Shown: positions 18,372-27,511 of the stretch, piece by piece | Numbering within the stretch: position 1 is the first letter of the stretch | Layout: each line of letters begins with the position of its first letter | Source: Blautia argi | GTDB taxonomy: Bacteria > Bacillota > Clostridia > Lachnospirales > Lachnospiraceae | Reading direction: 5' to 3' | Length of the DNA: 64,000 nt | Assembly (NCBI RefSeq): GCF_003287895.1 | Contig: NZ_CP030280.1 | Span: forward strand, 350,001-414,000 | Notes under the pieces: model-generated | Seen by the model: only the letters and a program-made list of their open reading frames with translations | The model's database searches: none | Told to the model about the DNA's origin: nothing | Position numbers and translations under genes: made by a program

Positions 18372-18531
18372 GTATTCATCGGCAATGGCACTGTGACAGA
18401 GAGAAATTCATTTCATAAACACATTTAAGCTATTTCAAAGTAGCATCTTTATCCGCAAATCAGCGGGATATTCAGAACAGGTATTTCATTTTTAATGGTA
18501 AGAAAAGAGAAGAAAGGAAACGGTAAAAACA

Positions 18532-18560
18532 TTGCCCATAAAGGCTTTCTTTGCTATATT
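18532..18560 (+). promoter_or_regulatory. Proximal promoter of the Rpn-like gene
   Basis: TTGCCC at 18532-18537, 17 bases, then TATATT at 18555-18560 with extended TGC. It is followed by GGAAAGGGAC and the start codon. Confidence 0.6.
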
Positions 18561-18609
18561 GTAGGCAAAGAGCTTTCTCTGTACACTTTTTACCGGAAAG
18601 GGACAAAAT

Positions 18610-19542
18610 ATGTCAGAAAACGAAAGGAAGAAAGGAACAAAAGGATCTGTTTCCAGAGCATCCCAGCATGAGGACGCGGCTTTAAAGACAGCTATGCATT
18701 TCTTTGCAGAAGAGCTGCTGCCCTTTTGGGGGATTGAGGGAAAGGTAGTGGGCTTTGCCCCTACAGAGCAGGTACATCTGGAAATTCAGAAACTGTATCA
18801 GGACACCAACCTGATTATGGAGGACGGTTCCTGGAAGCATTTTGAATTCCAGAGTAAAAATGAAGGACTTGCAGGACTGAAGCGGTTCCGCCAGTATGAG
18901 GCAGCTGCCAGCAGGCAGTATGGGGTGAGCGTGACCACTTATGTGCTGTTTTCCGGGAAGATACAGAATCCCATGACAGAATTTACAGAGGGAATTAACA
19001 CCTATCGCATTGTGCCGCTCATTATGAGCAAGGAAAATGCAGATACTTTTCTGGAGGAACTGATTGAGAAAAAGAAGACAGGGAAAGCAATTACAAGGGA
19101 AGAGCTGGTGCGTCTGACTCTGTGTCCTCTTATGGGAGGAGAAATGGGAATGAAACAGAGGCTGCAGACAGCCTATGAGATTACCAAGGGAGAAACGGCA
19201 GTTACAAAAGAAGAAATACAGAAGATAGAGGCGGTGATATATGCAATGGCAGATAAGTTTTTAGAAAGTATTGATATGGAAGAGTTTGTGGAGGGAATGA
19301 AGATGACGAGATTGGGAGAAATGCTGGTAAAAGAAGGAAGAGAGGCCGGATTGATAGAGGGAGAAACAAAAGGGAGAAAAGAAGGAAGAAAAGAGGGAAG
19401 AGAAGAGGGAATGAACGAAAAGGAAGCAGAAGTAATCCGGAATCTTCTGGGGGTTTTGGACGATGAGGTGTTAATGGAAAAGCTGCATATTTCAAAAGAA
19501 AGGCTGGAAGAGGTCAGGGCGCAGAAATGTGAAAAAATATGA
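18610..19542 (+). CDS. Rpn-family PD-(D/E)XK nuclease
   Basis: A 310-residue protein of the Rpn/PDDEXK transposase-like nuclease family. The nuclease fold covers about 20-190 and includes the core pair DTNLIMEDGSWKHFEFQSK, where D and ExQ/K are the likely metal ligands. A helical region follows. The C-terminal tail (about 235-290) is highly charged with repeated Lys/Glu/Gly runs (EGREAG, KGRKEG, REEGMNEK) ending in a short helical cap, a feature typical of the family. Members act in RecA-independent DNA transfer or as defence-linked nucleases; the role here is unknown. A decayed toxin-antitoxin relic follows directly, so this may be an accessory locus. Confidence 0.8.
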   Translation: MSENERKKGTKGSVSRASQHEDAALKTAMHFFAEELLPFWGIEGKVVGFAPTEQVHLEIQKLYQDTNLIMEDGSWKHFEFQSKNEGLAGLKRFRQYEAAASRQYGVSVTTYVLFSGKIQNPMTEFTEGINTYRIVPLIMSKENADTFLEELIEKKKTGKAITREELVRLTLCPLMGGEMGMKQRLQTAYEITKGETAVTKEEIQKIEAVIYAMADKFLESIDMEEFVEGMKMTRLGEMLVKEGREAGLIEGETKGRKEGRKEGREEGMNEKEAEVIRNLLGVLDDEVLMEKLHISKERLEEVRAQKCEKI

Positions 19543-19788
19543 AAAATTATACCAGGAAATAGAAAAATTAAAACCAGAAGATACTCTGTAATTAGTACTG
19601 GAAGCAGAACCAGCGAGAAGTTATTGAAAGGAATCTCTAATTTAAAAGAAACTTTTCAAGTGTGTGATTTGGTTGCTTTTTATGATAATACAGAGGAGTT
19701 TCGTCGTTTTGCTATCTTAAAAAAGGGGAAAGTTGTTCGGTTATCCCATACGTTGCCAGAATGGATAAAGGATAAGGGGATTATTTAG
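19529..19788 (+). pseudogene. Relic of a zeta-type toxin-antitoxin pair
   Basis: A GTG at 19529 opens a peptide beginning MKKYEKLYQEIEKLKPEDTL. It is interrupted by TAA and continues in frame as LVLEAEPARSY before TGA at 19625, which looks like an antitoxin N-terminus with a nonsense mutation. In another frame, codons 19594-19788 encode a 64-residue C-terminal fragment containing CDLVAFYDNTEEFRRFAI and LPEWIKDKGII. This resembles the end of zeta-like AAA toxins. The middle of both genes is missing, so neither product can work. The family assignment is from memory of motif style and is tentative. Confidence 0.45.
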
Positions 19789-19854
19789 TCAAAAATGCAA
19801 GGGAAAATCAACAGAGCCACATATAAGCAATAAAAGTGGTTTATAAAAAATAAA

Positions 19855-19884
19855 TAGACAGCCCGAACACACTTGTGATACAAT
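19855..19884 (+). promoter_or_regulatory. Promoter of the pab operon
   Basis: TAGACA at 19855-19860, an 18-base spacer and TACAAT at 19879-19884 with extended TGA. It gives a leader of about 115 bases before pabA. Confidence 0.6.
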
Positions 19885-19922
19885 GAAGCAACAAAAAAAT
19901 ATCAGGTGTGCCCGATATTCGG

Positions 19923-19979
19923 AAGACTGCCGGAAAAGGTTCTTTCAAAAGGAAGAGTCTTTTTCAGGCAGTCTTTTTA
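19923..19979 (+). terminator. Leader terminator (possible attenuator) of the pab operon
   Basis: A long hairpin: 19923-19946 pairs with 19951-19975 around an AAAA loop, with one bulge and one mismatch, followed by more T residues. It lies between the promoter and the pabA ribosome site. A small hairpin, AATATC with GATATT (about 19899-19920), precedes it. Transcription must pass this terminator to reach pabA, so attenuation is likely. No known riboswitch class was recognised. Confidence 0.7.
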
Positions 19980-20005
19980 TGTATTGAAGGAGATAGGAGA
20001 AGTGT

Positions 20006-20620
20006 ATGTATTTAATGGTTGATAATTATGATTCTTTTGTGTACAACCTTGCCTGTTATATGGAAGAATGTGGAGAACAGGTGGAATTGGTGCGAAATGA
20101 TAAAATCACGGCAGAAAAAATCGAAGAATTGCTGAATCAGGGAATGCTGGAGGGGGTGATTATCTCTCCGGGGCCTAAAAGCCCAAAGGACTGTGGAAAC
20201 TGCAATGAAATTGTGGAAAAACTGGCACCGAAAATTCCTATTTTGGGGATATGTCTGGGACATCAGATTATCGGTCATGTATTTGGTGCGGAAGTTCACA
20301 AGGGAGAAAGACCCATGCATGGGAAGGTTACAGAGATTTTTACAAACAGGCAGGGGCTTTTTGAAGGGCTTCCGGAAAGCTATGAGGTTACCAGGTATCA
20401 TTCTCTGGTAGTGGGTAATGAGAATTTTCCGCAGGAGTTGGAGGTAGATGCCCGTACCGGGGACGGTGTGATTATGGGGCTTCATCACAGCAAATTTCCT
20501 GTATATGGCGTTCAGTTTCACCCGGAAGCAGTGTTGACACAGTATGGACATGAGCTTTTGGAAAATTTTGTAAAAATAAGTAGGGAGTGGTGGAGAGAGC
20601 ATGAAAACAAAGGTATGTAA
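20006..20620 (+). CDS. pabA: Aminodeoxychorismate/anthranilate synthase glutamine amidotransferase subunit
   Basis: A 204-residue class I glutamine amidotransferase that supplies ammonia to PabB. It shows the N-terminal VDNYDSFVYNL motif, the nucleophile Cys in GICLGHQII (near residue 83), and the His-Glu pair in VQFHPEAVL (near 172-174). Downstream pabB and pabC indicate the p-aminobenzoate (folate) branch rather than tryptophan. The ATG at 20006 follows GGAGATAGGAGA. It overlaps pabB by 20 bases, consistent with a coupled heterodimer. Confidence 0.93.
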   Translation: MYLMVDNYDSFVYNLACYMEECGEQVELVRNDKITAEKIEELLNQGMLEGVIISPGPKSPKDCGNCNEIVEKLAPKIPILGICLGHQIIGHVFGAEVHKGERPMHGKVTEIFTNRQGLFEGLPESYEVTRYHSLVVGNENFPQELEVDARTGDGVIMGLHHSKFPVYGVQFHPEAVLTQYGHELLENFVKISREWWREHENKGM

Positions 20621-21960
20621 GCTGGATTTTTACAGAAAAGCAGAAGATATTTTTGAGTGTTATAAGGATAGGAATATGGCAATATTTCTGGATTCCTCTC
20701 TGGAAAACCAACTGGGACAGTATTCCATAATTGGATTAAATCCCTATTTGATTCTCAAGGAGGAAGATGGGATTTGTTATAAAAACGGAGAGCCCTGCCA
20801 GGAAACTATGGAAGTTCTTCTGAAACAGTATCTGATAAAATACAGGGAAGAGAATCCTACAAAGCTGCCTTTGGTTTCCGGGGCATTAGGGTATTTTTCT
20901 TATGATTACGGCAGGAAGTTTGAACATATAGAGAGCCATCATGATAAGAAACTGGAAATTCCAGAGGCTTTGTTTGTATTTTATGATTTTCTTATTATTG
21001 AGGATAAGCAGGAGAAGACTCTGTATCTTACAGCAAGAGGGGAAACAGGCGATGCGGACGCAGGAATTGCTCATCTTATGGAAGAAATCCGTAATTGCAC
21101 TCCGGTTGAAAGGCCTGTAAAGCATACTCAACTTGCAGAATTTTCCCCTAATTTTACAAAAGAGGATTACAAAAATGCCATTGACCGCATGATTTCCTAC
21201 ATTATAGAAGGGGACGTTTATATTGCAAATATGACCCAGCAGCTTACGGTAAACAGCCAAAAGAAGCCGTATGACGTCTATCGCTATCTGCGAACTCATA
21301 ATCCTGCGCCATTTGGCGGGTATTTCCAGGGAGGAGATTTTCAGATTGTCAGTGCTTCTCCAGAACGTTTTATGCAGGTGAAAAATGGAGAAATTGAAAC
21401 CCGTCCTATTAAAGGAACAAGAAGAAGAGGGGAAACCCCAGAAGAAGATGCAAATCTGAAAGAAGAGCTTCAAAATTCTTCTAAGGACCGCAGTGAACTT
21501 TTGATGATTGTGGATTTGGAACGGAATGACTTAAATCATGTGTGTCAGCCGGGCAGTGTGCAGGTTACGGAGCATTTTGCAGTGGAAACTTATGCCACGG
21601 TATTTTCATCTGGTAACAACCATTGTGGGAAAATTGAAGGAAGGTTTAAGCGCAGTAGATTTAATTCCTGCCGCTTTTCCCGGCGGTTCGATTACCGGGG
21701 CGCCGAAAATCCGTGCAATGGAAATTATTGACGAGCTGGAGAATGACAGACGCAATTTATATACTGGCTCCATGGGGTACTTTTCCTTTGACGGGAATTG
21801 TGATTTAAACATCGTCATTCGTACGGCTGTGCATAAGGATAATAGTTATTATCTGGGCGTTGGAGGCGGTATTACCTGTGAGTCGGATTTGGAATTTGAA
21901 TACGAGGAAACGCTGCAGAAGGCCAGAGCCGTTCTGGAAGCGCTTTGGGAGGAAGTATAA
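20601..21960 (+). pseudogene. pabB: Aminodeoxychorismate synthase component I, frameshifted
   Basis: A chorismate-binding enzyme that with PabA makes 4-amino-4-deoxychorismate. The reading frame is intact for about 334 codons (IVSASPERFM, IETRPIKGTRRRG, DLERNDLNHVC) and then leaves frame in a TTTT run at 21603-21606. The remaining sequence continues in another frame with HLVTTIVGKLKEG, PGGSITGAPKIRAMEII and VGGGITCESD to 21960. Removing one T gives a 452-residue protein of normal length with the expected ETYATVFHLVTT junction. As written, the product lacks most of the active site. pabC starts at the very next base. Confidence 0.88.
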
Positions 21961-22699
21961 ATGATGACACCGGACGAGGGATATTATTTTGGACTGGGCG
22001 CTTTTGAAACCATTGCAGTGGAAGAGGGAGAACCTGTATTCTTAGAAGAGCATTACACCCGTTCTTGAGCATGCTCTGGAATTTTTTGATTTGCATATAG
22101 ATTTCGGAGAGATTCGGGAAAATGTACAGGAAGTTCTTAAAAAACCGGAAATACAGACAGGAAGAAAAGCGCTGAAAATTACAGTTTCTAAAGAGAACAG
22201 ACTGGTGAGCGTAAGGGAAAATACTTATACGGAACAGGATTATGAGCAGGGATTTATAACAGGCTATGCCAATGTTCGCAGAAATGAAACTTCTCCTCTG
22301 ACGTATCATAAAACCTTAAATTACGGGGATTGTATTTTAGAAAAACGCAGAGTAAAAGCGGAAGGAATTCAGGAACCTGTATTTTTAAACACCAGAGGAG
22401 AGCTTTCGGAAGGCGCAACGACCAATGTGTTCTTTGTAAAAGAGGGGGAGATTTTTGCCCCTCCTTTATCCTGTGGTATGCTTCCGGGAATTTTGCGGCA
22501 GTATATGTATGAACGTTATGACATTCAGGAAGAAATTATTTTACCGGAAATGGTGCATTCCTTTGACGAAATGTTTGTGACCAATTCTCTTCTGGGGATT
22601 ATGCCGGTAAGAAGTCTGGAGGACTTTGTGTTTCCTGGTATGGAAATGGGAAGAAAGCTGCTGGAGGAGTACAGACAACATACAGGTATGAGGTATTAG
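21961..22699 (+). pseudogene. pabC: 4-amino-4-deoxychorismate lyase, frameshifted
   Basis: A fold-type IV PLP enzyme that releases p-aminobenzoate and pyruvate. The ATG at 21961 abuts the pabB stop and reads YYFGLGAFETIAVEEGEPVFLEEHYTR, then hits a stop. The C-terminal part resumes in another frame: LEHALEFFDL, the catalytic Lys in YHKTLNYGDCILEKRR, LNTRGELSEGATTNVF. Removing one T at 22062-22063 gives a continuous 245-residue protein of usual length. Internal starts at 22091 would give only the C-terminal piece. Confidence 0.85.
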
Positions 22700-22810
22700 A
22701 GGATAGAAACGGCTCTTTACTTGCAGACTGGATTGCTATGACCCATTACAGATTATTGGGAAAACGCAAGGGCGCATGGCAGAGGATCAGCAGTGGATTG
22801 AGGTGATAGA

Positions 22811-23014
22811 GTGATTAAGCTGCAGGAAAAACAGCTGGTGAATATACGAAATTCTTCTAAAGGCAATCAGCTGAAGTGGTCTGACGGAAAATTGTGGTAT
22901 AAAGCCGATTATCTGGAAAAGGCAGAAGGCTATGATGACACTGTGAAGCAGCGTGTATTGGAAGTACTGCGGGGGCAGATACGAAAATATCAATATTTGA
23001 AGCAAAAGAGATAA
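22811..23014 (+). pseudogene. Internally deleted relic, HipA-like kinase-type gene
   Basis: A 67-residue frame. Its first 35 residues (MIKLQEKQLVNIRNSSKGNQ, then KWSDGKLWYKADY) match, as far as I recall, the start of a much longer HipA-like protein found in Lachnospiraceae. The remaining part (KAEGYDDTVKQRVLEVLRGQ) looks like a C-terminal helix of such a protein. The simplest view is an in-frame internal deletion that left only the two ends. The 110 bases before it (22700-22810) hold no supported gene. Family assignment is tentative. Confidence 0.4.
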
Positions 23015-23024
23015 GGCATATCCC

Positions 23025-23075
23025 CACCTCCTGCCCGCATACATTGAGTTAGAGCTTTTGTTCTTGCAGGAGGTG
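23025..23075 (+). promoter_or_regulatory. Inverted repeat that can hide the ATPase ribosome binding site
   Basis: CACCTCCTGC at 23025-23034 is a perfect reverse complement of GCAGGAGGTG at 23066-23075, which contains the GGAGG site six bases before the ATG at 23081. In RNA a 10-bp stem with a 31-base loop would mask translation initiation of the ion pump. Confidence 0.6.
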
Positions 23076-23080
23076 TCAGC

Positions 23081-25673
23081 ATGTACGAAACTTTAACTCC
23101 CAAAGAACTGTGCAAGTCCTTTGGCACAGATGAGAAAAACGGTCTGTCAGAAGCAGAGGCGGGGCATCGCCTGCAGAAAGACGGCGGCAATGTTTTGAAG
23201 AAGGCCCGAGAACAGACCATATGGGATATGATACAGGCGCAGATAAACGACCCCATGATTTTCATTCTTTTTATTGCAGCTTCCATTTCCATATTGCTGA
23301 GAGAGTTCAGTGATACCGCGATTATTCTGGCAGTGATTGTTTTGAATACTACAGTGGGGGTCATACAGGAGGGAAAAGCCAGAAGAGCGATGGAAGCCCT
23401 GAAAAAAATGACTGCGCCCTCGGCAATTGTAAAAAGAGACGGCATATATAAAAGGATTCCTGCCGCACATCTGGTAAAGGGAGATGTAGTACAGCTAAAA
23501 GCCGGCAATCAGGTACCGGCAGATATTCGTCTTCTGTCTGTTCAGGGACTTTCCGTCAATGAATCTGCTCTTACCGGGGAATCCCTCCCTGTATCCAAAA
23601 CAGCGGCAGTTATGCCGAAAAATCTTACCGCAGCAGAGAGGAGAAACATGGCATACATGTCCTCTGAAATCATGAAGGGCAGCGGAGAAGGTGTTGTTAC
23701 AGCCACGGGTATGGATACGGAACTTGGAAAAATTGCAGGTATGATAAACGAAGTTACCGGAGAACTGACACCCTTGCAGAAGCGTCTGGGAGATCTGGGA
23801 AAGCTTCTTAGCATTGTAGCTGTGGTTCTTTGTGGGGCACTGTTCTTGCTGGGTCTGGTACAGCACAGAAATCTTCTGCAAATGCTGCTTCTTGCCATTT
23901 CCCTGGCTGTGGCAGCCATTCCCGAAGGGCTTCCAGCAGTTGTCACCATTGTTCTGGCTCTTGGCGTTGCCCGCATGGTAAAGGTAAATACCATTATCCG
24001 TAAACTGCCTGCAGTAGAAACCCTGGGTTCTGTAGGGGTTGTCTGTTCAGATAAGACAGGAACTCTTACAGAAAATAAAATGAAGGTTACAGAGGTTTAT
24101 GCCAACGATACGCAGTTGTCCCTGTCCAGTGTGCGGAAATGGGAATTTCCCAGACTGATACAGGGGTTTCTTCTATGTAATAATAGTGTGCTGGGAGAGC
24201 AGGAAATCGGGGATGCTACAGAGCTGGCGCTTCTGCACATGGGAAAAGAATTGGGCTATGACCGAGAACAGCTTTTACATCAATATCCCCGCACCTTTGA
24301 AATCCCTTTTGATTCAGAGAAAAAATATATGGCAAGTGTGCATAAAACTCAGAATTATGAAACCGTGTATGTAAAAGGCGCCTGTGACTATATTCTGGAA
24401 AAATGTTCTTTTGTGGAACTGCGTGACCGGGCAGAACCGATGACTCAGGCGAGAAAAATGAAAATCCGTATGGCAATGGAGCGTATGGCACGGGACGGAC
24501 TTCGTGTCCTTGCCCTTGCTTATCGAGAGCGAATTTCAAATAAAACAGAAAAAGGTCTGACAGAAAATCTGATTTTTGCAGGAATGGCAGGTATGCTGGA
24601 TCCGCCCAGAAAGGAAACTCTGCAGTCCGTAAAAGTCTTAAAGCAGGCAGGGGTGCAGGTTGTTATGATTACCGGAGATTATAAGGACACTGCTTTTGCT
24701 ATTGCGCAGAAGACAGGTATTGCCCAGTCCATAAGTCAGTGTGTGACAGGGCAGGAACTGGACGAAATGAGCGAGGAGGCATTTGCCCAAAACATGAAGA
24801 ATATTCGGGTGTTTGCCAGGGTTACCCCTGCCCATAAGGTGAAAATTGTCCAGCGGTTTCGCAAAAACGGGGAAATTGTGGCAATGACCGGAGATGGTGT
24901 AAACGATGCGCCCTCTCTGCAGGCAGCAGATATCGGCATTGCCATGGGGCAAAACGGCACAGATGTGGCAAAAAATGCGGCAGACATGATTCTCACAGAC
25001 GATAATTTCTCTACCATAGAAAAGGCGATGGAAGAAGGCCGGAGTATTTATGTAAATATCAAAAAATCCATTCTCTTTTTGTTGTCTTCCAATTTCGGAG
25101 AAATTATTACCATGTTTGTTGCCGTCTGCCTGGGGCTGCCTACGCCACTGAAAGCCAGTCACATTCTTTGGGTGAATCTGATTACAGATTCGCTTCCTGC
25201 CCTTGGCATTAGGAGTGGATAAAAATGACTCCAAAGCTTTGATGAAGGAGAAACCTCGAAATCCCAGGGAAGGATTGTTTGCTCATGGCGGCTGGCTTTT
25301 TACGGTTTTCTATGGAATGCTGATTGCCGGAATCACACTGTATGCTTTTTACAGGGGAGGACAGACGTATGCATTTACTGTGCTGGGTGTTTCACAGCTT
25401 TTTCATGCCATTGGCATGCGGGATAACAGAAAATCCGTTTTCGCCATGAAACATTTGGAAAATCCTTTTATGATTGTCGCGTTTGGTCTGGGATTGGGGC
25501 TGCAGCTCATGGTGACAGAAATTCCCTGCCTTGTGCAGGCTTTTGGTACTGTGCGATTGTCGTTTCCACAGTGGCAGTTTCTTCTGGGGCTTTCTGCAGT
25601 GCCTCTTTTGATGCATGAGTTTTTACTGCTTCTGGGAAAATGCAGACCAAGAGGGAAAAGGGAGGGGGATTAA
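23081..25673 (+). pseudogene. Calcium-type P-type ATPase (P2A), frameshifted near the C-terminus
   Basis: A cation-exporting P-type ATPase of the SERCA/PMCA-like bacterial class. The first 713 codons hold the N-terminal cation-ATPase domain, TGES (about 167-170), the PEGLPA helix of the ion site, the phosphorylated Asp324 in CSDKTGTLT, a KGAC nucleotide-binding segment and MTGDGVNDAPSL. The frame then shifts at 25205-25206 (LITDSLPALG). The rest (ALGVDKNDSKALM, then the last membrane helices) follows in another frame to 25673. Removing one G gives an 863-residue protein of normal length. As written the pump lacks its last four helices. Confidence 0.88.
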
Positions 25674-25799
25674 AGACTTTCGGAACACATTAATACACTA
25701 CTATGTTAAGTAAAATGCAGGTGTAAATATAAAAAATTGCATATATAGAAATCTGTAAGGCGTATATTGGCGGAAATGTAATAAAAATGCAGGAATCCC

Positions 25800-25829
25800 T
25801 TGACATAAAGTCATATGTTATCATACAAT
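25800..25829 (+). promoter_or_regulatory. Promoter of the aminotransferase gene
   Basis: TTGACA at 25800-25805, an 18-base spacer and TACAAT at 25824-25829, followed by GGGAGGAAAGCC before the ATG. The rest of 25674-25799 is AT-rich with nothing else recognised. Confidence 0.7.
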
Positions 25830-25869
25830 AGGAAGCAACGAATAAAAATAAAACACCGGGAGGAAAGCC

Positions 25870-27162
25870 ATGACACCTTACAGAGAACTCAGTCAGGAAC
25901 AACTGCAGGCAATGAAAGCCGAATTGGAAGTGCAGTTTGAAGAAGTGAAAGCAAAAGGATTAAATCTTGATATGTCCAGAGGAAAACCCTCCAAGCAGCA
26001 GTTAGAGCTTGCCATGGATATGCTGGAAGAACTGAAAAGTACAGATAAACTGAAATGCGAAGCCGGAATTGACTGCCGTAACTACGGGCTTTTGGACGGT
26101 ATTCCTGAAGCAAGACGTCTGCTGGGGGAAATGACAGAAGTACCTCCTGAAAATATTATAATTTTTGGAAATTCCAGTCTGAACGTTATGTTTGATACCA
26201 TTTCCCGTTCTATGACTCATGGTGTGTGCGGAAGCACTCCATGGTGCAAGCTGGATAAGGTAAAATTCCTCTGTCCGGTACCGGGTTATGACCGCCATTT
26301 CCGTATTACAGAATATTTCGGAATTGAAATGATTAATGTTCCCATGACATCGGAAGGACCGGATATGGATATGGTAGAAGAACTGGTAAGTACAGACCCG
26401 GCGATTAAGGGAATCTGGTGTGTGCCGAAATATTCCAATCCACAGGGAATTACCTATTCCACAGAAACCGTAAAGAGATTTGCAAGACTGAAACCGGCAG
26501 CAGAAGATTTTCGTATTTTCTGGGATAATGCATATTGTATACATCATTTATATGATGACAAGCAGGATTTTCTTCTGGAACTTCTGGACGAATGTGAAAA
26601 GGCAGGCAACCCGGATATGGTTTACAAATTTGTATCTACTTCAAAGGTCAGCTTCCCGGGATCCGGTATTGCGGCTGTAGCGGCTTCTCAGAGAAACCTG
26701 GACGATTTCAGAAAGCACATGTCCGTACAGACCATTGGACATGATAAGATTAATCAGCTTCGTCATGTGCGTTTCTTTGGTGGTATTGTGGGTATGCACA
26801 GACACATGAAAAAACATGCGGAGATTCTCCGTCCGAAGTTTGAAATCGTGGAAACTACACTGGAAAATGAACTGCAGGGTGCGGAAATCGGAACATGGAC
26901 AACACCGAAGGGCGGATATTTTATCTCTTTTGAGTCCATGGACGGCTGTGCAAAGAAGATTATTGCAAAAGCAGCGGAGGCAGGCGTAAAGATGACAGAC
27001 GCTGGAGCAACCTATCCATATGGAAAAGACCCGCATGACAGCAATATCCGTATTGCGCCAAGTTTCCCTACGGTAGAAGAGTTAAAGCTGGCTACAGAAA
27101 TTTTTGTGCTGAGCGTAAAGCTGGTGAGCGTTGAGAAGCTTTTAGAGGAAAAAACAGCGTAA
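25870..27162 (+). CDS. PLP-dependent aminotransferase, MocR-type catalytic family (PF12897-like)
   Basis: A 430-residue fold-type I aminotransferase without a GntR DNA-binding domain. It shows LNLDMSRGKPSKQQLELAMD at the N-terminus, GNSSLNVMFDTIS (PLP phosphate contact region), WCVPKYSNPQGITYS with WDNAYCIHHLY (cofactor Asp and Tyr), and the Schiff-base Lys in FVSTSKVSFPGSGI. The family makes aspartate- or aromatic-type transaminations; the substrate cannot be read from sequence. It has its own promoter and no close operon partner. Confidence 0.85.
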   Translation: MTPYRELSQEQLQAMKAELEVQFEEVKAKGLNLDMSRGKPSKQQLELAMDMLEELKSTDKLKCEAGIDCRNYGLLDGIPEARRLLGEMTEVPPENIIIFGNSSLNVMFDTISRSMTHGVCGSTPWCKLDKVKFLCPVPGYDRHFRITEYFGIEMINVPMTSEGPDMDMVEELVSTDPAIKGIWCVPKYSNPQGITYSTETVKRFARLKPAAEDFRIFWDNAYCIHHLYDDKQDFLLELLDECEKAGNPDMVYKFVSTSKVSFPGSGIAAVAASQRNLDDFRKHMSVQTIGHDKINQLRHVRFFGGIVGMHRHMKKHAEILRPKFEIVETTLENELQGAEIGTWTTPKGGYFISFESMDGCAKKIIAKAAEAGVKMTDAGATYPYGKDPHDSNIRIAPSFPTVEELKLATEIFVLSVKLVSVEKLLEEKTA

Positions 27163-27248
27163 GAAAACAGAAAAAAGTGGATTGCAATTAAGAGAAGACC
27201 ACAGAGCAAAGGTATCTTTACTCTCAGAATTTTTTGGGGGGGGAGGAG

Positions 27249-27398
27249 ATGCCTTTGAAGCTGTGGTTTTTTATAAGGCAGGGATACAGAAGCACAGCCC
27301 AGGATATGGCGGCAAGCGCACAATTAGATAAGGACGGGCTGGTAAGTTATTTGGAAATCAACAAGATATCTGACTTAAAGGCAATGCTGGAAGGTTGA
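27249..27398 (+). CDS. Possible 49-residue small protein
   Basis: A short frame, MPLKLWFFIRQGYRS to KAMLEG, behind a G8 run and GGAGGAG that is too close to the ATG for a good ribosome site. It is followed by a solid terminator at 27405-27442. No family is recognised. It may instead be the degraded 3' end of a lost gene. Confidence 0.25.
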   Translation: MPLKLWFFIRQGYRSTAQDMAASAQLDKDGLVSYLEINKISDLKAMLEG

Positions 27399-27404
27399 TT
27401 TCAG

Positions 27405-27442
27405 AAGCTGCTGCACTAAGTGATTAGTGGGCAGCTTTTTTG
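27405..27442 (+). terminator. Terminator before the L,D-transpeptidase gene
   Basis: AAGCTGC and CACTAA pair with TTAGTG and GCAGCTT around a short loop; six T residues follow. Confidence 0.8.
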
Positions 27443-27454
27443 GCATTCTTCATA

Positions 27455-27483
27455 TTGGTATCTTTCTGAAAATATGTTATACT
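27455..27483 (+). promoter_or_regulatory. Promoter of the L,D-transpeptidase gene
   Basis: TTGGTA at 27455-27460, a 17-base spacer and TATACT at 27478-27483 with extended TGT. Confidence 0.6.
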
Positions 27484-27511
27484 GAAACGCACAGAAAGGA
27501 ATAAGGGGTAG

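Larger units (their letters stand above)
18200..18609. other. 410-bp intergenic region with two promoters
   Basis: No open frame of note. It holds two good plus-strand promoters (18343-18371 and 18532-18560) and a small CAGCGT/ACGCTG inverted repeat at 18225-18241. About 190 bases separate the two promoters, so the outer one would make a long leader or a separate small RNA; no terminator was seen between them. Confidence 0.5.
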
